Of a stretch of DNA of 64,000 nucleotides, positions 48,301 through 62,000 are shown in pieces. The first letter of the stretch is position 1. The number at the start of each line of letters is the position of its first letter. The notes beneath the pieces were generated by a model. It saw nothing but the letters and a program-made list of their open reading frames with translations. It did no database searches and was not told the origin of the DNA. Made by a program: the position numbers and the translations under genes. Origin of the DNA: Nematostella vectensis (taxonomy: Eukaryota > Cnidaria > Anthozoa > Actiniaria > Edwardsiidae); the NCBI RefSeq assembly GCF_932526225.1, contig NC_064037.1, positions 4,477,703 through 4,541,702 of the forward strand, in the 5' to 3' direction.

Positions 48301-51300
48301 CCTGCCTACCCCCCCCCCCCCCCCCTCCATTTTTGGTTCAATTCATTTTCCGGGCTGCCAAAACCTTTAAAATGTCGATCTTCGGATTCTTTACCTGTTC
48401 TCTCCCACAAAAGAGGAGTTAGCAGGAGTGGGAAGAGTTGCATGTATGCCTCAGGGATATCCTCCTGCCTGGTTTCCAACAGTAAGGAAAGAACTTGGAA
48501 GACATACGGTAAAAATTCTGGAAAATAAAAACAATCAAAGAAAGCTTCAATCACATCATTGGGATTACAGTGACATTTCTATCGGTATAATCGCGGTAGA
48601 ACAGGATTTGAAGAAACAATTATTGAGGGGCCTATTGTGGAACCTCAAAAAACAGATAAGAATAATGGGACATTAAAGGCTCAATTTAAGTTGACAGGCA
48701 TAAAAAGATAGGCATGCTGTAGCTAAATATTGAGAGTAGTAAAAAATAACAGAGCATGAATGAACACAAATGCTTCTCTGAAAACAATAACACATATGCC
48801 ACACCAAATTTGTAGAGATTAGTCATGCATCAAGTCTCGTTGAAGAATACCAAACACAGGGGGTGTGGTGGCTTATTTGTTGTTGTTTTTTCGATGATTA
48901 CTATTAAAAAAGCTCTTGACCACTCAAACTATGACAAATGCAACTTGAAAATATCCTTAGCGGCCAAGGGGAAATGTTGCTTCCATTGACTACAGAACAT
49001 ACATTTTGTACTTTTAATGGGAAACCTTCGGGCCTGAAACACGCCACCATTTTATGCTCCCGCGCAATAAACAAAGCATCCATTATATCGGCTGTCCAAT
49101 TCAAGCAAGATATACTGTACACCTGTTTCAATTAAGGTTGCAACCCCGAATCAATGTATCGTAAAACGCAGTGGTTAATGGGTAACATTTAAATGGCTTA
49201 ATCCTGGTATCTGAAGGCCGTGTGAATATGAGAGGTACATAAACAGATAAACAAGAATGCTGAAGCTTTCTATGTATTTGTTTTTATTTACGCTTTTATT
49301 TTATTATTTATTTTATACCCATTAAGCACTGATTATCCGAGTGCATTCTTATTTTAAATAGGTATATACTTTAAATTAAAAAAAAAGTCGTTGATCGTCT
49401 ATAGTATTGGGAGCTCTGCACTTTACCAGTAACATCTTGAGTTAACATCTCGCTGAAGATGGGGAAGAGTGTCTGCTCAAAGCCAGAAACGGCAGCCACA
49501 TTGGACTTGCAGGTCGCTCTAAATGGAAGCACAATGGATTAACCAAGGATTCTACCTGTCACACTATGAAGCATGATCAACTCAAACTAAAGTAATGTAA
49601 TCAGCTATTAGAAAATAGAATATAGTGGAACCTCGATATAACAATATTTGGTATAATAATCATAATGTTTGGTCCCCGCAAAATTAAAGTAAAATGTATA
49701 GGGGAAAATCTCGATATAACGATATTCATGGCATAACGATAAAAAATTGTCCCTCAAGTGTCTTTAATTTATCCAACAACACTCGTCTAATCGTGTGCTC
49801 AAGGGTCCATGTGTTATCAGAGGACACACGCACCCATGGCATGCGCACGCTCACCAAAACTAGAATGTAGCATAGAAAACATTTTTATTGTTGTATAAAA
49901 CAAATAGTTTTCTTTTTTTGGGGTGTCTGCCCTCTAATAGATGCATATTAAAAGTCACAGCGTGTCATGAACAACAGTCATGCAACTCGACTGCGTCTGG
50001 ATGCGTAATTTTTGTTCATGATAAGCTTTGACGTCATCTGTGCATCTAATAGAGGACAGACGCACGCAAAAATGAGATCTATTTATTTAATAATGATATA
50101 CACGTAAGTGAAGCAAATATGTATGGCAGTTTTACCCATGCATATTTTACCATACTAAGCTGCTTCCCAGACAGTTACATTTACACCCTTACACAACCGC
50201 GCACATGATTATGCCTCCTTGTCTTTATTGTCTCGATAAGCTCTTTCTTTCTATTTTCGATTTTTTTAAAGGGTAACAGAATAAATAACAGCAATAAGGA
50301 TACATTTATCCATGTGATTCTCTCAAGCTAATTGGCTAACTCTCTTAAAATCTTGTCTTTGTGGCCATAGTAGCACGTATAACATATAACATATAACGTA
50401 TAACAATAAAGCACCTTCTTGGAGTAAAAATAGCACATTTTCCAGAAAAGTGTTTCTTTATTAAATTCAATGCAGTGGCAAGTGTGTATAGGGCAGAGCC
50501 ACTTCAGTCATACAGATAATAAATACACTTACTTGATTGCGCAGGAAATAGCCTCAAACAGGTAATGGTTAAACTGCGGCTTGCTGGGGTTCTAAATAGA
50601 AGAAAGCCTTGAGAAATCAGAAATAAAATAGGCGTAAAATCACAAAAAGTGATCACCCTATTCAGTACCTTAGCAACAAGTGTGAGCTTTTCACTGAGCT
50701 TGGCAACCACAACACCAATATAAGGAACCACAGTGTCTTGGAGCAAGGACAGAGAGCGCATGATTGCTGCGAGAGACAAAAGACGCAAAAATGACTACAT
50801 ATCCTACAAGCAAGATTTTGTTGAGGGTGGATTCATGAGTATGCACGGCTCAGGCGTCATTTTTTGCGATTAGTTTTGAGTTTTAGTCAAATCTTAGTCG
50901 TACACAACAAAAGCTCAAATTAAAAGTGTTATGAACACTTTCCCATTTAAAAATGTACTTTCCCACTTAAATGTGTACTTTTGCGAGAGCGTTGTTTTCA
51001 CGTCCTCAAAACGCGGGTCAACCAATCAGAGACCGTCACTTTAATAGCCTTAATTCAACGCGTCTGGAGAACGCCAGTCAGCCAATGGAATGATCTTGAA
51101 ATTTGAGCCCTCGTGATTCCGCGTTCTTCGACGCGACCTGACCAATCACACTGAATCATTCTTATCCGGCAAAAAGGTCAATACAAATAGCCTTCTGTCA
51201 ACAGATGCAGATTGCCGGTGATAACGATAATTAACATGGACTAGGGGTCAGAATAGATCAAATGGAGATGACTTTAGAAAATAAAAGGAGTAGCCTTACA

Positions 51301-54300
51301 TCTTTAAAACTACTTTTAGTACTCGAACTTGAACAAGTCATTAAACAAGCTATTTCTAAAATCAACACCAAGGAAACTCTAATTGGCTTACCCTAGTAAT
51401 GACCATTTTCTTTTTTGCACAGCTCTCTCAGAATCTCTTTTCGCTATACCAAATATGTCATGTCTTTCTGTGAACATTTCACCAAATGGATATTTTTAGT
51501 GTTCCCAGGTCGGACTAACCATACTTGATCGCAATGAACCAAAGACTTGTGATGGCGCGAAACGAAATTGGCGCCCTTTTAGTCCCGTAGCTTGGCTTCG
51601 ATCCCGGCTGTATCTAGACCAAATTTGTTTGCTATCCAAATCAAATATTGATCTTTTTGCCCTCCGTTCCATCCAAGAATGACCCATTCGTATTTTTCTT
51701 CTTTTAAAAAGACGCAGGAGAGAAATCTTCTAGCTCACGCTGCACATGATGCCGTGTAACTCGAGATCTCAGGGTATGGAATGAATTGATAAACAATTTG
51801 CTGTTTCAACAGATTCGGATTATACAGCAAATCAAAGTGCGTTTTCGAACGCAGAACGTGCAATCTGTAATATAGGTGAACTCGAAAAATACCATCGTGT
51901 TTCGAAGCAATCACATACGGAAAACCCCTTTAATAAAGCAAACCTCTAACTACTGAAACATCTCACCGAAACGTGAAAGAGGAAGATAGTATACAACAAC
52001 ATCATTTTATTACAAGAAGAACGAAAAAAGCCAATCACATTCCCAATCAGTGCGTTTGCAGACGCAACGAGTGTCTAGGATCGATTTACAAAGATACATA
52101 GGCATGGAAAGCCGGTAAAAATTTTAGTGTTCTATGTATCTAAAGTGACTAGCCTTTAAACAATATATCGTTTTCTTACTTTGTAAGTCAAGCACGCAAA
52201 ATGTTTTGTTCATTTCACAGAGATCGGACATAGCTATGCGTTATTTTTTCTTGTCGATAGACACTCAAGAGTAGGCTTTGAAAACAAACCGGAAAGTGTG
52301 CGTTTTAAAGACGCAGGCTAGTCAATAGTGTGAAAGAATCTAATTTTCGGAACGAGAAACACATGGCGCTTGTAATTGGTTGTTAGAAGACGAGGTTGAT
52401 ACAACTTTCATATTCAAACATCAAAAGCAAGCTGTTATAAGTTGATTTACGTCTAGTTATGTGCTTTGGGAAAGCACCCGACTCCGGGACAGATGGAGCA
52501 CCAAAGGTTGAGCTCTCTGTTGGTGGTCATATGATATGATTAAAAAACTGCTATCTTGTAAGCTAGGAGATAAGGCCCGAGCTAGGGAGCTTTGCTCTTG
52601 GTACACAAGCATTCCAAGCACCAGTCGAGCAAAAGAGCGCAATTCGATGCACATAATATAATTCTAGAGAAAAATCAAAAGATTTGAACAAATAATCTGT
52701 TTAAAAGAATTTAGCCTATGCCATCGTGTTTCGAAGCAATCACATCCGAAAAACCCCTTTGATAAAGCGTATTAATACCTCTAACTATTGAAACATCCCA
52801 CTGAAACATGAGAGAGGAAGCATGTATACAACAGAATCATTTTATCACAAGCAGAACGGATAAAAGCCAATCGCATTCCCAGTCAGTGCGTTTGTAGACG
52901 CAGCGAGTGGCTAGGATCGAGTTACAGAGACATGGAAAGCCGGCAAAAATATTAGTGTACTATGTATCTATTTCTAAAGTGACAAGCGCGTTTTCTTACT
53001 TTTTAGTCAAGCACGAAAATTGTTTCGTTTATTTCACAGAGATCGGACATAGCTATGCGTTATATTTACTTGTCGATAGACACTCAAGAGTAGACTTTAA
53101 AAACAAACCGTAAAGTGTGCGTTCTAAAGACGCAGGCTAGTCAATAGTGTAAAAGAATCTAATTTTCGGTACGAGAAACACATTATGGCGCTTGTGATTG
53201 CTTGCAAGAAGTTGATACAACTTTCTTATACAAACATCAAAAGCAAGCTGATATTAGTTGAATCACGTCTGTAAAACTTGTTATGTAGTTACGTGCTGTT
53301 GGTGTGCTTTATATTGGGTAAAAGTTGGTATTTCCCACACTTATGTCACAATATTTCCTATATTATTAATGTCACCATCTTGGGTTTACATTCTGAAAGC
53401 AGTGGACTACAATTTATTTTATTTAGCACTTTTGTCTGTATTTTTAGGAAACCTTATCATTTCACATTAATAGTATTTGGGGAGCTTGAGTATATAAGCA
53501 GGGTATAAATATCTGTGTCAAGTAATTGTATCCCTTTAGAAAGGATAAAACCAATCGCATGTCTGTTAGTGCGTTCGATAACGCAACGGCCGAGATATAT
53601 CCATGCGAGCATGAGGTCGATTGTACCGATAGGTATGGAAAGCCGGTAAAATATTATACCGCCTCAAAACTCTAAACACCACTAGATCAGTATTACTTCA
53701 TTTGTTTGTAAAGCACATAAAAGCGCGTTGGTAGCAGGTTAGGTTACGCAACGTAACTTGGCCGGGTATTCTAGTCAAATATGGAAAGCGCGTCGTAAAA
53801 ACAAGGCACTTTCAGCCAAATTATAATAAATTTCGTGATTTATTATCAAGCTCTGTTCCTGTCGCCTTGTTTAACCATTCATCATATATACTTTGCCAAT
53901 AAACTGTCAACAATACGCTCTGGGGATAAACCGGATGTTGGGGAGTCCTGGACTCCATATCTGAGTTATCTAGTGTGTGTTGCATCAAGAAATTCTGCTT
54001 ATCCAGCTTGCTTTTGATGTTTGAATAAGAAAGTTGTCTCGACTTCTTACAAGCAATTACAAGCGCCATAATGTGTTTCTCGTACCGAAAATAAGATTTT
54101 TTACACTATTGACGGATCCCTATTGACTAGCCTGCGTCTTTAGAACGCAAACTTTCCGGTTTGTTTTCAAAGTCTACTCTTGAGTGTCTATCGACAAGTA
54201 AATATAACGCATAGCTATGTCCGATCTCTGTGAAATAAACGAAACAATTTTCGTGCTTGACTAAAAAGTAAGAAAACGCGCTTGTCACTTTAGAAATAGA

Positions 54301-55943
54301 TACATAGTACACTAATATTTTTGCCGGCTTTCCATGTCTCTGTAACTCGATCCTAGCCACTCGCTGCGTCTACAAACGCACTGATTGGGAATGTGATTGG
54401 CTTTTATCCGTTCTGCTTGTGATAAAATGATTCTGTTGTATACATGCTTCCTCTCTCATGTTTCAGTGGGATGTTTCAATAGTTAGAGGTATTAATACGC
54501 TTTATCAAAGGGGTTTTTCGGATGTGATTGCTTCGAAACACGATGGCATTTTTCGAGTTCACCTATACTACAGAATGCACGTTCTGCGTTTGAAAACGCA
54601 CTTACTGCGTTTTGATTTGCTGTATAATCCGAATCTGTCAATATTTGATTGCAACAACAGCAAATTGTTTATCAATCTATTCCATACCCTGCGATCTCGT
54701 GTTACAAGGCATCATATGCAGTTTGAGCTAGTAGGTTTCTCTCCTGCGTCTTTTTAAAAGAAGAAAAATACGAATGGGTCATTCTTGGATGGAACGGAGG
54801 GCAAAAAGATCAATATTTGATTTGGATAGCAAACAAATTTGGTCTAGATACAGCCGGGATCGAAGCCAAGCTACGGGACTAAAAGGGCGCCAATTTCGTT
54901 TCGCGCCATCACAAGTCTTCGGTTCATTGCGATCAAGTATGGTAAATCCGACATGGGTACAATAAAAATATCCACTGGTGAATTGTTCACATAAAGACAT
55001 GACATATTTGGTATAGCAAAAAGAAATCCTGAGAGAGCTGTGCAAAGAAGAAAAAAGTCATTACTAGGGTAAGCCAATTAGAGTTTCCTTGGTGTTGGTT
55101 TTAGAAATAGCTTGTTTTTAAAGTTCGAGTACTATATGTAGTTTTGAAGATGTAAGGCTACTGCTTTCATTCTAAAACAAACTTCTCGATTTGATCTCTC
55201 CTGACCCCAATTCCGCGTTAATTATCGTTATCACCGGCAATCTGCATCTGTTGACAGAAGGCTGTTTGTATTGACCTTTTTGTGGGATACGAATGATTCA
55301 GTGTGATTGGTCAAGTCGCGTCGACGAACGCAGAATCATGAGGGCTCGAATTTCAAGATCATTCCATTGGTTGACTGGCGTTCTCCAGACGCGTGCAATT
55401 AAGGCTATTGAAGTGACGGTCTCTGATTGGTTGACCCGCGTTTTGAGGACGTGAAAACAACGCTCTCGCAAAAGTACACATTTAAGTGGGAAAGTACATT
55501 TTTAAATGGGAAAGTGTTTATGAAGTTCATACAAACACTGTTTGCATGCGAGCTCAGGTGATAAATATTCTGCAACAATCATACACTTAAAAGTGTTCAG
55601 TAGCCAAAGCAACCCCAATTTTCAGATGTTTGTTTGTTGCTGGAAATTTTTTGTTCGCATTTTGCAAAATAGTCACAAAAGGTGACTGTTTGGTTTCCAG
55701 CTTAGAGTCGTGGTAAGAAGACAATGGTGACATTATTCATCAAGTGGAAATGTACCTTTCATTATGTATTCATTCTCCTCAGAGCCTTGGACGGTAAGAG
55801 CGTTGAATAGATTAGTCAGGAGTTTCTCCATGCATGGTTTTACCTCTTCCTTGGTAATCCTGTTGCATGGGGATACAAAACCGTAACAGGGTCATGCAGT
55901 ACATGAAGTTTTTTTTCCTATTCACAGGCACTAAAAAAATATT

Positions 55944-56040
<97 letters not shown>

Positions 56041-59000
56041 ATGTTAATATGTTGGATGTAAAAACCTTTTGAAATGTTATTACTAAGGGACCGGCTATTT
56101 CATATCTGACAGGATAGTAGTGAAAGAAAATTTTTGAGGAAGCAAAAATATCTAGATATCAACTGGTCAAAATATATGACATTTTGTAATAGCTTACAGT
56201 GGCCCTCCAGCAGGGTTCTTCAGTGTGAACAGTCTATCCAGGCAATATGCAGCATAACTATGTACTACTATACTCTTGGCAGCTAAGTGGTCTACCAAGA
56301 TAGGGACTACACCAACAATCATCTCGCGTGTCAGCTATAAAAAAAGCACAAAGATACTAATGTAGGTACGATAGTATATAAGGTAAGGACTAATGTAAGG
56401 ACAAAACATTTACAATAAGATTTTCTTATGACTGCCATTATGTACTGTAAGCATCCTGGAATATTTGGCAACCATTTGCTTAAGTGACTTGAGGCAGTTG
56501 CTAGTTGATGATTCTCTAATCATTGGATACCACTGGGACATCCTGTTGGTAAGGAAATATTTTGTGACCCAAAGGTGTTTTCCAGTGTGTATCAAGGTGT
56601 GTGTAGCAATACACCAAAAACTGGAATTTGACTCGGCCAAATTTTTGTCTTTAATGGGCTTCTTCTAGGGCAGAATTTGAGTCTGCCCTGAAGGAGTCTT
56701 AGACTAAAATTTGGCAGAGTCGAATTCCAGTTTTTGGTATATTGTTTTCATTCTTCCTGTTCACAAACAAGACTTATTTGGGCTTTTTGTAGAAAAACTT
56801 CCATTTACATACCATGCTTCTAAAGGTTATGACATATTTGATAGCATCAGCCTTCAAAACAGGATGTTCATCCACTAGGAGACAATAAAAGGGTAAAGTC
56901 AGGCATACTGCTAAATACAGTAGAGGGAAATGTGTGTAAAACCCTTTTTTCAAGATTAAAAGAGGTCTTTATTGCAAAATAAAGACAACCTACAGTACTG
57001 TCAAACTCTGCATCTTGTGCCACCTGTATTTGATGTAAAACCTAGCTTGTAACCTTCCACTTATTTAGTCTTGTCCCTGAAGAAGTCTTAATACAGACTT
57101 AGTTAGCAGAGTTACTGTTAAACTACCCAATTTTAGAGTACAATCTAATAGTGTGATGAATGCAAGAGTTGCTGCTCACAAGACAGAATAGGATGAAAAC
57201 TAGAAAACATTACAAATCAATTTGATATCACTCACAGTTCTTGACTTGCAGCTCAGGAAGAATGTACTTTGTGTAGAAGTCATGGAGGTCAAAGTGCTCA
57301 CTTGCTTTTGTTGTCCCATGCTAAATTGGAAGGTAAGGTTATTTTAATAACAAATATTCCAACAAATATTAAAATATTTGTTGGAGTTGCAAAAAGCACA
57401 TAAGACATACAGGAGACAACAATCAGCTGTTAAGAAATTTCTAAAAAATTGTGATTTTAGAAACAAAGCCTAAAGAACAGATATAATGCTTTTCAGATTA
57501 TCATTTGTTATTTCAATTCAATGTGAGAATAAAATAGTAGATATTTGAAGTGACATAATATGCAAGTCTGTCTATATACAGTATGTGTGGGGAAGTGTGA
57601 GTAGGAAGTGACAGGACATGCATTACAAATGTCACATCATTACAGTACAGTATACTTTTAACAAGCTGACACACCAACCTTTGCAGTTTGCTTTTTAGAA
57701 GCAAGAGATGTAACAAGGAATATGGCAGCATCTTTGGCTCTCCAGTTTTGTTCCTTTGTTGTCTGATATTGCTGATAAAAGAGATTATTGCAGGCTGTTG
57801 TTAATGGCTGAAGTTATTTATACTGTAGCAAGCTTTCACTGTATGTTTGTAGGGTCCCTTGATAAACAGGGCATCTGACAGGGTGCAGAAAAAAAGACAA
57901 ATTGTGCAGAAATTTGAAAGCAAATTGTGCAGAATAAACGACAAATTTTGCGGAAAAAAGGGGAAATTTCGTGAGCTTTAAATGATTTTAATTTTTTTCT
58001 TCTTCTGGAATTGTAAGGTATGTGTTATGTATAAATTTGTGAAAGATATAATCATCGTTAGTAGGAGAAAATAACAAAGAACAGAAACAACAAGTCAAGG
58101 TATATTTATTTTCCGCAATGTAGCTGTGTTAAATAATGAATTTCCCATTAATTTGCAGGAGAAAGGAAGATAGATCGAGTGGTATCTGTAGACCTCAGTC
58201 TCTTTACTTTAATAAAAACAGTGCTACAGCTAATTATATTTCTTTATTATTGCTTCTGAGCCTTTGTTATGCAGATCATAACTCGATTAACAGGCCCGTA
58301 ACCAGGATTTTGAGCGGGGTGGTTCGTTTTTTCATTTGAGTGGACCAAATTTCCTGTATACCCCTCTCCTCGCCTTACTACATTAGAAGATTAGGCAGTT
58401 AATACTTCAAATAAATTCAATTGTATTTAAAAAGGTATTAATAGAGTGCTTTTTAACATATAGCGATAATAATAAAGATAATTATTATAAAAATATTTTT
58501 ATAGTAATTTTAAAGACACATTGATGTGAACAGTATATCCAGCCAGTTATATTTTTTTGTTTACTCTGAACGGACTTTCAAGCCGGGTGGGGGGGGGGGG
58601 GGGGGGGGGTTGGCCAAACCCCTCGGACCCCCCTTGGCTATGGGCCTGATTAAAAATACACCATTCTCTGTAATTGCAACACAACAAAACCGTGCTAAAT
58701 TATGTCGAGAATCTCTAGTACATTACATTTATAATGGGCACAATTAGCACACACGTATTCAGCACTGAAAAATCATGACTTTAAAAGCAGTTAAAAAGCT
58801 ATGGTTTGTACAAAACCTACTAGGTCACTGCTTCCTGACTGATTAACCTTTTTCAGTTGTGGCAATCTGTCAAAAATTAAAACAGCAAGGTTTTATTATT
58901 ACTATTATAAGCGTTACATCTGTCGGACAAACGTTTTTGATTGGTTGGGAGGTATGACATCAACCTGCACAAGATTTTGAATGAGAATTCTTGCAGGCGC

Positions 59001-62000
59001 CATTATCGAAATCACAGTAAAACATTCTGAAAACCCTGAAAAGTATTCTGAAAACTTTCTAACTGCGCGAGATACCTATGCTTATATCCCAGTGATGAAT
59101 TTTTACCTGCGCTCAATCTTTCAGTTGCTTTTAGACACTGATGAAGAGGCAGAAGCCTCAAATATAATGGTAAAGATAAAACCTTGCTGTTTTGATTTTT
59201 GCCAGATTACCACAACTGAAAAAGGTTGATCAGTCAGGAAGCAGTGATTTATTAAGTTTTGTACAAACCATAACTTTTTAACATTTTAAGCGCTGTAAAG
59301 AAACATTTTTTCTACCAGCCCTAATCAACACCACATTGAATTTTTACCAGGTCGGATCGCACCTCCAATATACCATTCTTGTGTTCAGAAATGTTCGTAG
59401 ATGCACGTTATCTGACTTGTTCAGTGAAATGTTAGCAGCTGTACAAGCTCGTAGCCATTCTTGACAGACTTTTACCTTTTCCAGCTGGGGTTCAGACGTA
59501 CATTAGAATGCCGTTTTGACAGTTTCTTGTTTAGAATTGTCTTTTTGGCTCAGCAAGATTCAGGTCCCTTTTTCTATCTATCCATTTCAGAAAAACAGTG
59601 TGCACAGCATTCATTCAGCAAAAAAATAAAAAAGCTTTTTTTTTCAGTTTTCCCACTAACACATAATGCATTGATTGGTAATGAACAGATAAATCTAGAA
59701 ACGAGGCTAGGACGTAGGCTATTTTGGGTAGTTACAAGAAACACCAAATTATAAATCGGTTAAAGGATAGAACATAAAGCAATTCGTTCTTTGTTCAAGA
59801 ATTGTGGTTATTTGTTGCTATATTATGTTGCCCAAGATCAAGATAAGCTCCACAAAGAAGGTTTGAGCACATTTTATGTACAGTTTTGTAAAAAAGAAAA
59901 ACAGATTGTGCGGAAAATTAGCCGAAGTTGCAGAAATTGCCATATTGTGCGGATCTGTACCTTCGCACCCTGTAAGATGCCCTGGATAAATAATATGTTT
60001 TTTTTTAGTGGTCACAGTAACGAATCCTGCATTCTGACTGAGCGGTCCAGAGATTCCTATATCTGCCCTAGGTCCGCGCTGCTTGCTCAAAGTATGTTTT
60101 CGGCCTCGGCCAGCATTTTCAAGACCTTGGTCACTGTATTTCACGATACAGACCTCCCACCTGGCAAATAACCACTGTTTACTGAATATATTGAAGATAA
60201 TCTTTACCTCCAGCAATGCCATGACGTAATGATGAAAAATCGCAATAACAGGTTGCTCATGGAACTTGGACAGACCTCTGACAAGGTCACATGCCGCACG
60301 ACGCCTTGTGTCAACATCTACAAGTTGGACATTTGTGAGTACACTCCAGGGTCCATGAGGAATATCATTAGCAGTGGCATAATATTTTATGCACCACATT
60401 TGTTCCAATATCAAAAGATCAGGCATTTCAAAGATTACAAAGATTACTGACTGACTGACTGTCTGTCTGACTGACTAACTGACTGATATACTGTAAGTTA
60501 ATAGCAGTCTGAAGGAGAAAACACTGTGGACTAAAGAACACGAAGAAGGTAAGGGAGCAAGAGAATTATAAGATGTGTGGCAGACTGTGAAGCCAAGAAT
60601 GTCCATCAAGCATGGAGAAGTACATAGGAAGGGAGGAAGTAGCAGGCAATGATTAATATCATTAGTTAAAAAGGCATATTATTTCTATAATTATTACTTG
60701 TAATTAATGATCATAACAGTATCAATCAGAAAGCCCTTATAACCATGATGAAGCCAGACTAGATAACAGGTTTAGAGGTGTGGACGATAAAAGAAAATTT
60801 TTCTTCACCTGAGCCTTCAATATCTCGTCTGATGTATTCTTCAGGGTTGTCTTCAAAAACTTCTTCATCCTCATCTACAAAAAAAGAGTTGAATGATGCT
60901 GCGTTTACTATAGTCTAAAGGAAAAACATCATTATTCTGCTTCAATTACACATTTGCTTCAAACCCCTACTACTACTACTACTACTGCAAAACAAACCTC
61001 TGAACTCCATGTTAGGAACAATGACTTTCTCACAAATGCTCTGCAGTGTTGCCTGATCTTCAAACAGTTGCTTGTAGTTTGGTCTTTCTGATACAGAAGC
61101 CAGGAATTGGATGGCATTACTGACCAGCTGCAAACATCACACAAAAAAACATGCGCAGTTAGGGCTAAGCAGATTACAATCAAGAAAACTAATCTAAGAG
61201 CTAACTTATTGATACAAAAACTTTGAATTGATATACAAACACTTTGAATTGATGTTTAAAAAAATTGGGGGGAGGGCACAGCAATGCCGCTACTGGTAAT
61301 TTATTTATAGCGGAGCCCCATACCTAAGAAAAAGTGGTATACAAAAGAAATACAGGTAACCCAATTAACTTGAGCTTTCGTGCCACGATATCCGTCCGTC
61401 CCTTAAAAGCATGGTATGACAACCAAACTTGGCAGGTGTCATGTATGTGTCAAGGGAGGTGCAAAACTGTGGTCACATGATTTGTGACGTCGTCGATGAC
61501 GTCACTAGAAGCAAAGAATATGCTGACATCATCAAAATAAAAAATATTCATATTTCACGAAGGAAACACCATATGGCAACCAAACTCGGTAGGTGCCATG
61601 TAGGTGTCAAGGGGGTGCAACAATATGGTCACGTGTTGTGTGACGTCATCGATGACGTCACTAAAAGCAAAAAACGTGATTAAAATAAAAAACATTCATA
61701 TCTCTTGAAACATTGTTTCACAACCAAACTTGGTAGTTGTCATGTTGGTGTCAAGGGGGGTGCTTCAATATGGTCAGGTGATTGTGACTAGAAGCAAAAT
61801 ATGCTGACGTCATCAAAATAAAAAACATATCTTAGGAATGAAACATTGTATAACAACCAAACTTAGTAGGTGTCATGTATGTGTCAAGGGCGGTGACAAG
61901 ATATGGTCATGTGATGTGTGACGTCATTGATGACGTCACTTTAAGCAAAACTATCCCGATTTCATATCTATATTCATATCTCCTAAACGAAACATCATAT

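Larger units (their letters stand above)
57867..59984. mobile_element. 2.1-kb hAT-like non-autonomous element
   Basis: Ends CAGGGCATCTGACAGGGTGC and GCACCCTGTAAGATGCCCTG, flanked by GATAAA on both sides (57861-57866 and 59985-59990). Subterminal sequence at both ends carries repeated TTGTGCAGAA / TTGTGCGGAA motifs. A CAGGG start suits hAT elements; the usual duplication there is 8 bp, so the 6-bp one makes the class uncertain. It contains a nested MITE and an internal hairpin; I see no transposase. It lies wholly within a CSE1L intron. Confidence 0.7.

Noticed and set aside
51496-54965. Paired 63-77-codon ORFs on opposite strands
   Set aside because: They are the two arms of the long inverted repeat; no transposase-like motifs are present.
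59461-60171. ORFs of 97 and 126 codons
   Set aside because: They lie within or beside the hAT-like element in a CSE1L intron and show no recognisable domain.
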